Shown here one piece after another: positions 8,002 through 16,545 of a stretch of DNA of 64,000 nucleotides. The stretch covers positions 32,795 through 96,794 of the forward strand of contig NZ_CAXRBQ010000123.1 of NCBI RefSeq assembly GCF_964228735.1. The letters are read 5' to 3'. Both the position numbers and the translations under genes were made by a program. Origin of the DNA: Pontibacterium sp964228735. GTDB taxonomy: Bacteria; Pseudomonadota; Gammaproteobacteria; Pseudomonadales; Balneatricaceae. Positions within the stretch are counted from its first letter, which is position 1, and every line of letters begins with the position of its first letter. The notes beneath the pieces were generated by a model. It had not been told where the DNA came from. It saw only the letters and a program-made list of their open reading frames with translations, and searched no databases.

Positions 8002-8044
8002 ATCACCATATTGTAGATTGTCCAACAATCTACAATATGGTGAT
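8002..8044. promoter_or_regulatory. Large palindrome, predicted GntR operator of the BCCT-enolase operon
   Basis: Two perfect 20-bp arms (8002-8021 and 8025-8044) flank a 3-nt CCA spacer, 83 bp upstream of the BCCT start. The core ATTGTCCAACAAT (8017-8029) is an ATTGT-N3-ACAAT palindrome that matches 11 of 13 bases of the site at the GntR gene's own promoter. There is no T run on either side, so it is not a normal terminator. If the transcript starts upstream, it could also form a strong 5' leader hairpin. Confidence 0.65.
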
Positions 8045-8201
8045 TGGGTTTCAGTTCCTGAAACCTGATGGGGTAAGTGATGCAAAAGCAGTACAACGGG
8101 GGGTGTGGTGTAAGGGTTTTGGGGGACTTGATGTATGGGGCCGGGTAGTCGGAAGTGCCTGGTTTATGCGGGTGCCGGGTTGGGCAACTCGCAAAAAAGC
8201 C

Positions 8202-8223
8202 ACCCTGAGCTAAGCTTCAGGGT
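8202..8223. terminator. Possible bidirectional terminator hairpin
   Basis: ACCCTGA (8202-8208) and TCAGGGT (8217-8223) pair around 8 nt. The minus-strand side continues GGCTTTTTT and the plus-strand side AACTTTTT. No gene is seen that it would serve, so it may insulate the BCCT promoter from the DUF1289 gene. The rest of the 8045-8270 gap shows nothing else. Confidence 0.35.
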
Positions 8224-8278
8224 AACTTTTTCATTTCCGGGATAGGACAAGGTAAGTCGGAGAGACTCAAGGATGCAG

Positions 8279-8458
8279 ATGAAAAGGAAAAACGCGCCTT
8301 GTGTGCGCAACTGTTGCCTGGACGAGGACGACATCTGCCTTGGTTGCGGGCGCTCGCTGGAGCAGATCCTCAACTGGAATGAGGTCGATCAGGCGCAGCG
8401 CGAACGCTGGTTGGAAGAAGCTACCGGGCGACGGCGGAAGCGCCGATTGCCAACCTGA
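8279..8458 (+). CDS. DUF1289 cysteine-rich small protein
   Basis: A 59-residue protein with the DUF1289 pattern CVRNCCLDEDDICLGCGRS (from about residue 8). Its four spaced cysteines probably bind a metal or iron-sulfur cluster. LNWN and ERWLEEA follow, and a basic tail ends the protein. I favour the ATG at 8279 because AAGG at 8269-8272 sits 6 bp before it; the ATG at 8273 abuts that site. Function is unknown in the family. It converges on mdlB, the two stops being only about 10 bp apart. Confidence 0.82.
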   Translation: MKRKNAPCVRNCCLDEDDICLGCGRSLEQILNWNEVDQAQRERWLEEATGRRRKRRLPT

Positions 8459-8467
8459 TACAGTGCT

Positions 8468-10252
8468 TTAACTGAGCATCTCGACCCGCTTCGCCTGCTG
8501 TTGCAGCTGATACATGGAGCGGTACAACCCTTTCTCTTCGCCCATCAGCTCCTTATGGGTGCCTCTTTCCTCTATCCGTCCGTGGGACAACACTAGAATC
8601 TGATCGGCGTGTTTTATCGTCGAGAGCCGGTGCGCAACAATGATCATAGTGACCTGACCGTGCAGTTCCTTCAGCGCCCGTTGAATCACCTGTTCCGTTT
8701 CACTGTCCACATTTGCAGTCGCTTCATCAAGCAGCAAGATACGCGGAGATGCGGCAAGGGCTCTGGCGATCACCAGTTGCTGTCGCTGTCCGGTGGACAG
8801 GCGGGTACCGCCTTCACCCAGCAGCGTATCCAGACCCTCCGGCAGTTGCGCCAGTGTGTCACTCAAGTGGGCTTGTTGTGCAGCACGCAGCAGTTCACTT
8901 TCTGGCAGACCACGGCCCATATCGATGTTATCGCGCAGGGTGCCCGCTACGATGAACGGCTCCTGCGGAATCAGGCCAATGCCCCGGCGCAGGTTGTCGT
9001 GGCTGAAACTTTCCAGTGGTTGGTTATCCAGCTGGATCGCACCCGGATTGCCCTGATAGAAGTTGAGCAGCAGGCTGAGCAGGGTGCTCTTACCGCTGCC
9101 GGTATGACCCACTACTGCATAGAGCTCGCCCGGTTGCAGGCTGAAGCTGATATCGTGCAGCACCGGTTTGTCTACCTGATACGCGAAGTTGAGCTGGGAC
9201 ACCGATAAGCGACCTTCGCTGACCTGTGCTGGGGTGTTGTGGTACTGCTGTTCGCTCTCCTCGATCAAGGTGTGTACCCGATCACCGGCCACCATCGCCT
9301 GCTGGTAGAGGTTGAAGCGTTGAGTTACTTCGGCCAGCGGTTCGGTAAAACGGCCCAGGTAGTTAAGGAAGGCGTAAAGCACACCGACCTCGGCCACCCC
9401 CGTGGTGACCTGCAAACCGAACATCCAGATGATGGCGACCAGTACCAGTACACTGAGCAGATCGATGGCCGGGCGTAGCAGCAGGGCGCTGACCTTGATG
9501 GTACGCATGCGGGCACGGTAGTAATCGTCGTTGACGGAGTCGAACTTGCCGATAAAGCGCTGTTGCTGGTTGGTCGCTTGCACGACCGACATGCCGGCAA
9601 TCGATTCGCTGACGTTGGCGTTGATCTCGGAACGCAGGTGGCGGCTGTGTTGTACCGCCGGACCGCTGAACTTTTCGTAGAGGAAGATCACACCTACGAC
9701 GGTGGGAATCAGCAGGGCCGACGCCAGCATCAGCTGCAGGTCCAGCAAGGCCATGGCAATCAGGATACCCACCAACAGGATCAGGTTGCTCATCACCACC
9801 GACAGGAACTGCACGTAAAGGTCTTTGATCGCTTCGGTGTCGTTGGTGATGCGGCTGACCAGCTGGCCGGTGCGGGCGTGGTCGAAATAGGCCATCGGCA
9901 GGTTGAGCACGTGCTTGAAAGCGCGCTGGCGGATATCCTGCACCGCGTTCAGTGCCATAGTGGTGAAATGCATGGTCTGCTTGTAACGCAACCAGGCTGC
10001 TGCGACCTGTGTCACCAGATATAGACACAACAGGATAACCAGCGCCTGGGTGTCGAAGTTGCGGGGCATCAGGTAGTCATCGATAAACACCTTGCCCAGA
10101 TAGGGGCCGAACACGTCGGCCGCAGTCGCCAGCAACAGGAAGATCGTGGCTTTGCTCAGTAGAGCCTTGTCGCCGTAGATATAAGCCGACAGCAGCTGGA
10201 AAGTGCCGCGGCGGTTGTTGGTATTTGCAGTACTGCGTGGCTTATCGTTCAT
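8468..10252 (-). CDS. mdlB: Heterodimeric ABC exporter, MdlB/SmdB-type half
   Basis: A 594-residue half-transporter with six N-terminal membrane helices (about 25-310) and an ATPase domain. Walker A is GHTGSGKST (about residue 385), Walker B ILLLDEATANVD with the catalytic glutamate, and the H-loop VAHRLST. The signature reads LSTGQRQQL rather than LSGGQ. This defect pairs with the aspartate in the partner's Walker B, so the dimer has one degenerate and one working ATP site. The ATG at 10252 overlaps the end of mdlA by 11 bp; an upstream in-frame start would lie inside mdlA. Substrate is not known; relatives export drugs or lipids. Confidence 0.86.
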   Translation of the reverse strand: MNDKPRSTANTNNRRGTFQLLSAYIYGDKALLSKATIFLLLATAADVFGPYLGKVFIDDYLMPRNFDTQALVILLCLYLVTQVAAAWLRYKQTMHFTTMALNAVQDIRQRAFKHVLNLPMAYFDHARTGQLVSRITNDTEAIKDLYVQFLSVVMSNLILLVGILIAMALLDLQLMLASALLIPTVVGVIFLYEKFSGPAVQHSRHLRSEINANVSESIAGMSVVQATNQQQRFIGKFDSVNDDYYRARMRTIKVSALLLRPAIDLLSVLVLVAIIWMFGLQVTTGVAEVGVLYAFLNYLGRFTEPLAEVTQRFNLYQQAMVAGDRVHTLIEESEQQYHNTPAQVSEGRLSVSQLNFAYQVDKPVLHDISFSLQPGELYAVVGHTGSGKSTLLSLLLNFYQGNPGAIQLDNQPLESFSHDNLRRGIGLIPQEPFIVAGTLRDNIDMGRGLPESELLRAAQQAHLSDTLAQLPEGLDTLLGEGGTRLSTGQRQQLVIARALAASPRILLLDEATANVDSETEQVIQRALKELHGQVTMIIVAHRLSTIKHADQILVLSHGRIEERGTHKELMGEEKGLYRSMYQLQQQAKRVEMLS

Positions 10253-11981
10253 CCAAAGCCGCCTCCATCTGCTGGTAGGTCCACATACGGCTGTACCAGC
10301 CGTCATGCTGGGTCAGACTGTCGTGGTGCCCCCGTTCGCTGATCTCACCATGGTTGAGTACCAGAATTTCATCGGCATCTTCGATCGCCGAAAGGCGGTG
10401 GCTGATAATGATCACACTGCGGTTCTGGGTGTCGCTGCGCAGGTGCTGCAGGATCTGCTGTTCGGTATGTACATCCACTGCAGACAGGGCATCGTCCAGA
10501 ATCAGCACCGGTGCATCGGTGATCAGGGCGCGGGCAATCGCCAGGCGCTGACGTTGTCCGCCGGACAGGGTTATACCGCGTTCACCCACCTGGGTATCGT
10601 ACCCATCGGGGAAGCGTTGGATATCCTCGTCCAGCGCGGCAATCCGGGCTGCATGACGGATCTCCGCTTGGGATGCGTCCGGTTTTGCTAGTGCAATGTT
10701 CTCCGCAATGCTGAGGCTGAAGAGGAAACTGTCCTGCGGCACGTAGGCAAAACAGGCGCGCAGTTCATGCAGGGAAAGCGCCTGCAGCGGTGTGCCGTCG
10801 ATGCGGATCTGCTCGGTATTGGATTCCCAGTGACGCATCAGCAGCTGAATCAGCGTAGTTTTGCCCGATCCGGTTGGACCCGCGATCCCCAGGCGTTTAC
10901 CGGCTGGCAGGACGAAGTTCAGGCCTTTTAGAATCTGTGGGCTGGTGGGCTCGTAGCTGAAGTCGAGGTTCACCACCTCAATCGCGGGTGTCTGCGGTCG
11001 AGTTTCTCCACGATCATCGATGGTATCGGCGGTATTGAGCAGTTCATCCACGCGCTTGAATGCCGCGCTGCCTCGCTCAACGATATTGAGCAGCCAGCCA
11101 AAGGCCCACATCGGCCAGATCAGCTGCCCCATGTAGAGAGTAAAACTGGCCAGCTTGCCAACCGTGAGCTCCTCCTGCCACACCAGCCAGCCGCCGACCG
11201 CCAGGATCAGTAGCAGCGAGGTGGTCAGGCAGAGGTAGATCACCGGTTCGTACAGGGCTTCGTAACGGGCCACCTGGTAGTTGCAGCGGGCGGCTTTTTC
11301 GGCGATGCCGTTGAAGGTGTCACTTTCCGCCTGCTCACGTCCCATCGCCTTGACCAGCCGGATACCGGCCAACGCCTGCTGGGTCTGGTTGTTCAGATCG
11401 GAAAAACGTTCCAGCGACTCCTGAAAGTGTTTATGAACGGAACGGGAGATCTTATAGAAACCGTAGCCCATTAACGGGAACGGCAGCAGAGCGATCAGGG
11501 TCAGACGCCAGTCGATGGCAAACAGCATCATGGCGATCACCAGGACAAAGGTGAGTGCACCGTCGAAGCCGGACAGAACACCTTCACCGGCCGCCAGCTC
11601 GATGGCGTCGATATCGTTGGTGGCCTTGGCCATCAGGTCACCGGTACTTTGCTGGCTGTAGAACGCCGGTCCTAAGCGGGTCAGGCGCTGGTAGAAGCGC
11701 TGGCGCAGGATGCCGCCCAGGCGGTAGGAGGTGCCAAACAGGATTAGACGCCAGCCCACCCGCAACAGATAGATCAGCAGGCCCATGCCCAACAATACCA
11801 GCAGATACTGTTCGACCGGGTGGTTCAGTTCACCTTCGGCCAGCAACAGGTCGATGGTCTGGCCGATCAGGTAGGGCAGGGCCGCGTTGAGCAGGGCAAC
11901 GCCTGCCAGCATCATCAGGGCCAGAGCATAGGTGCGCCGGTTGGCTTTAAAAAACCACGCCAGTTGGTGAAACAGTTGCAT
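10242..11981 (-). CDS. mdlA: Heterodimeric ABC exporter, MdlA/SmdA-type half
   Basis: A 579-residue half-transporter: six transmembrane helices (about 15-300), then an ATPase domain with GPTGSGKTT (about residue 365), a perfect LSGGQRQRLAIARAL signature (about 470) and Walker B VLILDDALSAVD. Aspartate replaces the catalytic glutamate, as in E. coli MdlA. H-loop IISHRLSAIEDAD. It is the first gene of the mdlA-mdlB pair and overlaps mdlB, consistent with equimolar production. The start begins MQLFHQLAWFFKANRR. About 135 bp separate it from the VWA gene behind it. Confidence 0.86.
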   Translation of the reverse strand: MQLFHQLAWFFKANRRTYALALMMLAGVALLNAALPYLIGQTIDLLLAEGELNHPVEQYLLVLLGMGLLIYLLRVGWRLILFGTSYRLGGILRQRFYQRLTRLGPAFYSQQSTGDLMAKATNDIDAIELAAGEGVLSGFDGALTFVLVIAMMLFAIDWRLTLIALLPFPLMGYGFYKISRSVHKHFQESLERFSDLNNQTQQALAGIRLVKAMGREQAESDTFNGIAEKAARCNYQVARYEALYEPVIYLCLTTSLLLILAVGGWLVWQEELTVGKLASFTLYMGQLIWPMWAFGWLLNIVERGSAAFKRVDELLNTADTIDDRGETRPQTPAIEVVNLDFSYEPTSPQILKGLNFVLPAGKRLGIAGPTGSGKTTLIQLLMRHWESNTEQIRIDGTPLQALSLHELRACFAYVPQDSFLFSLSIAENIALAKPDASQAEIRHAARIAALDEDIQRFPDGYDTQVGERGITLSGGQRQRLAIARALITDAPVLILDDALSAVDVHTEQQILQHLRSDTQNRSVIIISHRLSAIEDADEILVLNHGEISERGHHDSLTQHDGWYSRMWTYQQMEAALDER

Positions 11982-12116
11982 CTGCAGGTGAGTCCGTTGC
12001 TGTCAGCGGGTAAAGGGCTGTTAGTGTACAGCGTAGACCGGGTTGAGGTGCAGAGGGAGAGGGGCCGCATAACTGCAACAGAGTGATGCGGCGAACGCAC
12101 GGAAAGTAAGACAGAC

Positions 12117-13292
12117 CTACTTGGACAGGTACTTGATCCCCTGTTCGATGCCGTCGAGTGTCAGTGGATACATCTGATCCTCCATGATCTGCTGGATCAT
12201 GCTGATGCTGTGGGTGTAGTTCCAGTAGCGTTGCTGGCTAGGGTTGAGCCAGATCACCTTGTCCCAGGTCTCCTTGATCCGTTGCAGCCAGACTTGGCCT
12301 GGTTCGTCGTTCATGTGCTCCACGCTGCCGAAACGATCCACAATCTCATAAGGAGACATGGAGGCGTCGCCGATAAAGATCACCCGGTAGTCGGGGCCAT
12401 AGGTGTGCAGTACGTCGAGGGTGGAGATCTTCTCGGCAAAGCGGCGGCTGTTGTCCTTCCAGACGTGCTCGTAAACACAGTTGTGGAAGTAGAAGTACTC
12501 CAGGTGCTTGAACTCGGTGCGGGCGGCTGAGAACAGCTCCTCGCAGACGCGGATATAGGGATCCATCGAGCCACCCACGTCGAGGAAGAGCAAGACCTTG
12601 GCCGCGTTGTGGCGCTCGGGCACCATCTTGATGTCCAAGAGGCCGGCATTATTGGCAGTAGACTGGATCGTGTCGTCCAGATCCAGCTCTTCGGCCGCGC
12701 CGGTGCGGGCAAACTGGCGCAGTTTGCGCAGGGCAACTTTGATGTTGCGGGTGCCCAGCTCCACGCTGTCGTCCAGGTTGCGGAACTGGCGTTTCTCCCA
12801 CACTTTGACTGCACGTTTGTTCTTGCTCTCGCCGCCAACCCGAATCCCTTCCGGGTTATAGCCGCTGTGGCCAAAGGGGGAGGTGCCGCCGGTACCGATC
12901 CACTTGTTGCCGCCGGAATGGCGTTCTTTCTGCTCCTCCAGCCGCTCTTTCAGGGTGTCGAGCAGGGCTTCCAGGCCGCCCATTGCTTCGATCTCCGCTT
13001 TCTCTTCGTCGGAGAGCTGGCGCAGGAAGTTGGCTTCCAACCAGTGTTCCGGAATCAACGCGTCGGCAAAGTCTTCTATCAGCTCCAGATCCTTGAAGTA
13101 GGCACCGAACGCCTGGTCGAAGCGGTCGAAGTATTTCTCGTCCTTGATCAGGCAGGTGCGTGCGAGCAGGTAGAACTCGTCGGCACTGCAGAAAACCAGC
13201 CGCGCCTGCAAGGCTTCCAGCAGGATCAAAAGCTCCTTGATGGTGACCGGGACACCACTCTTACGCAGGTGGTAGAAGAGGTCGATCAGCAT
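12117..13292 (-). CDS. VWA (CoxE-like) protein
   Basis: A 391-residue cytoplasmic protein. The C-terminal von Willebrand A domain has the metal-site motif DVGGS (residues 238-242) followed by MDPYIRVCEELF. Before it lies a charged helical region (about 95-125) and a glycine-rich stretch GTGGTSPFGHSGYNPEG. No signal peptide or membrane helix is seen. Its start overlaps the stop of the MoxR gene (TGATG). MoxR-VWA pairs act together as chaperone-like systems that remodel or load metal into client proteins. No obvious client is adjacent here, so the target is unknown. Confidence 0.85.
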   Translation of the reverse strand: MLIDLFYHLRKSGVPVTIKELLILLEALQARLVFCSADEFYLLARTCLIKDEKYFDRFDQAFGAYFKDLELIEDFADALIPEHWLEANFLRQLSDEEKAEIEAMGGLEALLDTLKERLEEQKERHSGGNKWIGTGGTSPFGHSGYNPEGIRVGGESKNKRAVKVWEKRQFRNLDDSVELGTRNIKVALRKLRQFARTGAAEELDLDDTIQSTANNAGLLDIKMVPERHNAAKVLLFLDVGGSMDPYIRVCEELFSAARTEFKHLEYFYFHNCVYEHVWKDNSRRFAEKISTLDVLHTYGPDYRVIFIGDASMSPYEIVDRFGSVEHMNDEPGQVWLQRIKETWDKVIWLNPSQQRYWNYTHSISMIQQIMEDQMYPLTLDGIEQGIKYLSK

Positions 13293-14137
13293 CAGCGGTT
13301 ATCCCGACGCGCCATAAAAGCCAGGCGTTGCAACATGTGCAGGTCCTGCTCGTTCTTCAGCAGAGCGCCGTAAAGTGGCGGCATCGCCTGTGATGGATCA
13401 CGGTTGATCAAGGCGTCACGGGAGATATCGTCGGACAGCAGTAGTTTCAGCCAGTCGATCAGCTCGGAGGTGGACGGTTTCTTGCGCAGGCCGTTGACGT
13501 TACGTACCTGGAAGAAGATCTCCAGTGCTTCGCGCACCAGCTCCTGCTTAATTTCAGGGAAGTGCACATCCACGATCTGGTGCATGGTCGCCTGATCAGG
13601 GAAGTTGATGTAGTGGAAGAAGCAGCGGCGCAGGAACGCGTCCGGCAGTTCCTTCTCGTTGTTGGAGGTGATGATAATAATCGGGCGGTGTTTCGCCTGC
13701 ACGCGTTCACCGGTTTCGTAAACGAAGAACTCCATCTTATCGAGCTCAACCAGCAGATCATTCGGGAATTCGATATCGGCTTTATCCACTTCGTCGATCA
13801 GCAGAACCACCTGCTCCTCAGAGTCGAACGCCTGCCATAACATCCCTTTTTTGATGTAGTTGGCGATGTCGTGCACCCGGTCATCACCGAGCTGGGAGTC
13901 ACGCAGGCGGCTTACCGCATCGTATTCGTACAGACCCTGCTGGGCTTTAGTGGTGGATTTGATATGCCAACGCAGCAACTTCATGCCCAGGGAGGCGGCC
14001 ACTTCTTCCGCCAGCATGGTTTTACCGGTGCCCGGTTCGCCTTTGATCAGCAGTGGGCGCTGCAGGGTAATGGCGGCGTTAACAGCCATCTGCAGGTCTT
14101 CGGTGGCTACATACTGGTCGGTACCTTCAAATCTCAT
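13292..14137 (-). CDS. MoxR-family AAA+ ATPase
   Basis: A 281-residue ATPase with Walker A GEPGTGKT (residues 33-40), Walker B VVLLIDEVDKAD (about 110-121) and sensor 1 in IIIITSNNEKELPDAFLRRC (the last arginines being finger candidates). This is the MoxR class that works with VWA-domain partners, and the next gene encodes such a partner. AGGAGGATATG gives a strong ribosome site at 14137. It diverges from the GGDEF-EAL gene across a gap of about 190 bp in which I see no clear promoter. Confidence 0.88.
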   Translation of the reverse strand: MRFEGTDQYVATEDLQMAVNAAITLQRPLLIKGEPGTGKTMLAEEVAASLGMKLLRWHIKSTTKAQQGLYEYDAVSRLRDSQLGDDRVHDIANYIKKGMLWQAFDSEEQVVLLIDEVDKADIEFPNDLLVELDKMEFFVYETGERVQAKHRPIIIITSNNEKELPDAFLRRCFFHYINFPDQATMHQIVDVHFPEIKQELVREALEIFFQVRNVNGLRKKPSTSELIDWLKLLLSDDISRDALINRDPSQAMPPLYGALLKNEQDLHMLQRLAFMARRDNR

Positions 14138-14326
14138 CCAACATATCCTCCTGTGTCCGGAACCGGCAGTGTACCAAAAGGGTTTCGAAGGATGCTAATA
14201 AATACGGGTTATCATGTAATTTGGTAGGGGTTGTTTGTGCTAAAAATAACCAGCCCGGTTCTATTTAAGAGACTCTGACGGTAGTATTGCTGGAACTCTT
14301 TTTGAGATGTATTGATTGGAAGGTGT

Positions 14327-16519
14327 ATGGCAGGTTCCATCGATGAGCTCAGCGCTGAGCCCGGTTCTGCAGTAGCGCAACCCGAAGTCCCGATGACAGT
14401 GGAGGAGCTGGACCAGATCCTCAAACTGCAGCAAGAGCTGTTTGCCAGTGTGGCGCGTAACGACGACCATCTGTCGATTATTGCGCAGATCTGTGCCCTG
14501 GCGGAAGGCTTCCTGCCCAATGCGGTGGCGTCGGTCATGCTGCTTGACCCGCAAACCGGGTTGATGAATGTGCTCTCCGCACCGAGTGTGCCGCAGCAGG
14601 GGATCGAAGCCCTGCATGGCCTCAAACCCGGGAAGTCGGGTGGTTCCTGCGGCAATGCCGTCTTTTCCAATCAGCCAGTGTATGTTCAGGACACCTTCAC
14701 CGATCCCCGTTGGGCGGATCTGAGGCAGATCGCCTACGACTTTAACCTGTGCTCCTGTTGGTCGACGCCGGTGCGCAACGAAAAGCTGGAAGCGATTGGC
14801 TCTTTTGCACTTTCCTCCTTTGAACACCGTTTCCCGTCTGCTTTTCATAAACGCCTGCTGGAAGTTGGCGCGCATATCATCAGTATCGTATTGGCGCGTC
14901 AGGGACAGGTTGAGGACCTGGAGGCCAGCCGCAAGCGGATCGAGCTGATGGGGACCGTTCTGACTCAGTCTTCGGAAGGGGTGCTGGTGACCGATGAGCA
15001 CAACCGCATCGTTGAAACCAACGCTGCGTTTGAGCGTATTACGGGTTACCGCAATGATGAGGTGCGCGGTCGCGATCCTAAGTTGCTCTCTTCCGGTTTG
15101 CAGGACACTGCTTTCTACGAACGGATGTGGGCCGAACTGTTGCTGCATGATTCGTGGCACGGCGAAATTACCAATATGCGCAAAGACGGCTCGGCATTGT
15201 GCCAGTGGATGAGCCTGAGTGTGATCCGCGACCCGATGGGACGTATCCGCAACCATGTGGCGGTGTTTACCGACCTGACTGAACTGAAAGCGGGTAAGGA
15301 GAAACTGGTTCACGCGTTGGAGCATGACCAACTCACCGGTTTGCCCAACAAGTCCAAGCTGAACATGCTACTGGATGAAGGAACTCACAACCGCTCATTG
15401 CTGCTGTTGAATGTGGATAACTTCAGCTACATCAATACCGGCTACAGCCTGGCCTTTGGCGACAAACTGCTGTGTGCCATTGCCCGCCGCCTGCTTGAGA
15501 TCGAACCTGAGGCCCAGATTTTCAGAATCAACGCCGATGAGTTTGCGTTGTACTTCGATCGTGAGGTTGACTTGGTGGCGGCAAATGCCCGCGTACAGAA
15601 ACAGTTCTTCTCCCGCCAGATCAATGTGGAAGACTTAGGCTTTAACATTACCTTTACCGCCGGTGGCGCCGTTGGCCACGAAGGTCTGGCGAGTAAAGCG
15701 GTGCAAGCGCTGCGTAAAGCGCGTGAGTTGGGTAAGAACCAGTTCCACCTCTATGCTGCGGACAGCGACGAGCCGGATCAGGCAAAACGTGCCGAGCATA
15801 TCTATTGGAACGGTATGCTGCACGACGCACTGGCGAACGGTGGCATCGAGCCTTATTTCCAGGGGATTCGTGATAACCGCACGGGCGAGATCGTTAAATA
15901 TGAAGCACTGGTGCGCCTGATCGAGGGCGGCACGGTGCATAGCCCTTACCACTTTCTGGAAGCGGCCCGTCTGTCGGGGCTGTTGCCGCTGATCACCCGC
16001 CGTGTGATTGACCGAGGTTTTGCCCAGATTGCCGGTACAGCCATTGAGTTGTCGATCAACGTTACTGAAGAGGACCTCAACCAGCACTACTTGGAGCAGT
16101 ACCTGGAAACTAAGCTGGCCGAATATGCGGTGCAGCCGGAGCAGGTAACGCTGGAGATTCTGGAAGGGGTCAGCTCAACGGGTAAGAAGAACCATATCAA
16201 GCAACTGCGTGCATTGAAGGCACGTGGTTATTACCTGGCGATTGATGACTTTGGCACTGAATACTCAAATTTCGAGCGCATCCTCGAGCTGAATGTGGAT
16301 GTGGTGAAGATTGATGCCAAGTACATCAAGAACATCGCCGAGGACAACGCGAGCTACGAGATCACCCAGGCGATTGTGTATTTTGCTAAGAACGCGGGCA
16401 TCGAAACCGTGGCCGAGTTTGTCCACAGCGAGGCTGTTCAGGCGATCGTTGAAGAGTTGGGAATCGAGTATTCGCAGGGCTATCTGTTTAGCGAACCTGC
16501 ATCAGAGATCAATCTGTAA
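14327..16519 (+). CDS. GAF-PAS-GGDEF-EAL cyclic-di-GMP protein, probably a phosphodiesterase
   Basis: A 730-residue soluble protein. A GAF domain (about 25-190) is followed by PAS (about 200-310, with NAAFERITGYRNDEV), a GGDEF-like domain (about 315-465) and EAL (about 480-725). The GGDEF motif is RINADEFAL, lacking the glycines, so cyclase activity is unlikely. The EAL domain keeps EALVRL, INVTEEDL, LEILEG, IDDFGTEYS, VVKIDAKYI, the glutamate in VAEF, and YSQGYLF. It should hydrolyse c-di-GMP, with GAF/PAS/GGDEF as sensors. ATG 14327 is preceded by GGAAGG; a TTG start 15 bp upstream is less likely. A small flagellar-rod-like gene converges on it. Confidence 0.88.
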   Translation: MAGSIDELSAEPGSAVAQPEVPMTVEELDQILKLQQELFASVARNDDHLSIIAQICALAEGFLPNAVASVMLLDPQTGLMNVLSAPSVPQQGIEALHGLKPGKSGGSCGNAVFSNQPVYVQDTFTDPRWADLRQIAYDFNLCSCWSTPVRNEKLEAIGSFALSSFEHRFPSAFHKRLLEVGAHIISIVLARQGQVEDLEASRKRIELMGTVLTQSSEGVLVTDEHNRIVETNAAFERITGYRNDEVRGRDPKLLSSGLQDTAFYERMWAELLLHDSWHGEITNMRKDGSALCQWMSLSVIRDPMGRIRNHVAVFTDLTELKAGKEKLVHALEHDQLTGLPNKSKLNMLLDEGTHNRSLLLLNVDNFSYINTGYSLAFGDKLLCAIARRLLEIEPEAQIFRINADEFALYFDREVDLVAANARVQKQFFSRQINVEDLGFNITFTAGGAVGHEGLASKAVQALRKARELGKNQFHLYAADSDEPDQAKRAEHIYWNGMLHDALANGGIEPYFQGIRDNRTGEIVKYEALVRLIEGGTVHSPYHFLEAARLSGLLPLITRRVIDRGFAQIAGTAIELSINVTEEDLNQHYLEQYLETKLAEYAVQPEQVTLEILEGVSSTGKKNHIKQLRALKARGYYLAIDDFGTEYSNFERILELNVDVVKIDAKYIKNIAEDNASYEITQAIVYFAKNAGIETVAEFVHSEAVQAIVEELGIEYSQGYLFSEPASEINL

Positions 16520-16545
16520 GAAGAAAAGGAAGCTGAGAACCTTCC

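Noticed and set aside
6339..8096. BCCT protein extended at the N-terminus to position 8096
   Set aside because: The extra 59 residues would be translated from the 43-bp palindrome and promoter region. The GAGGT site before 7919 clearly marks the real start.
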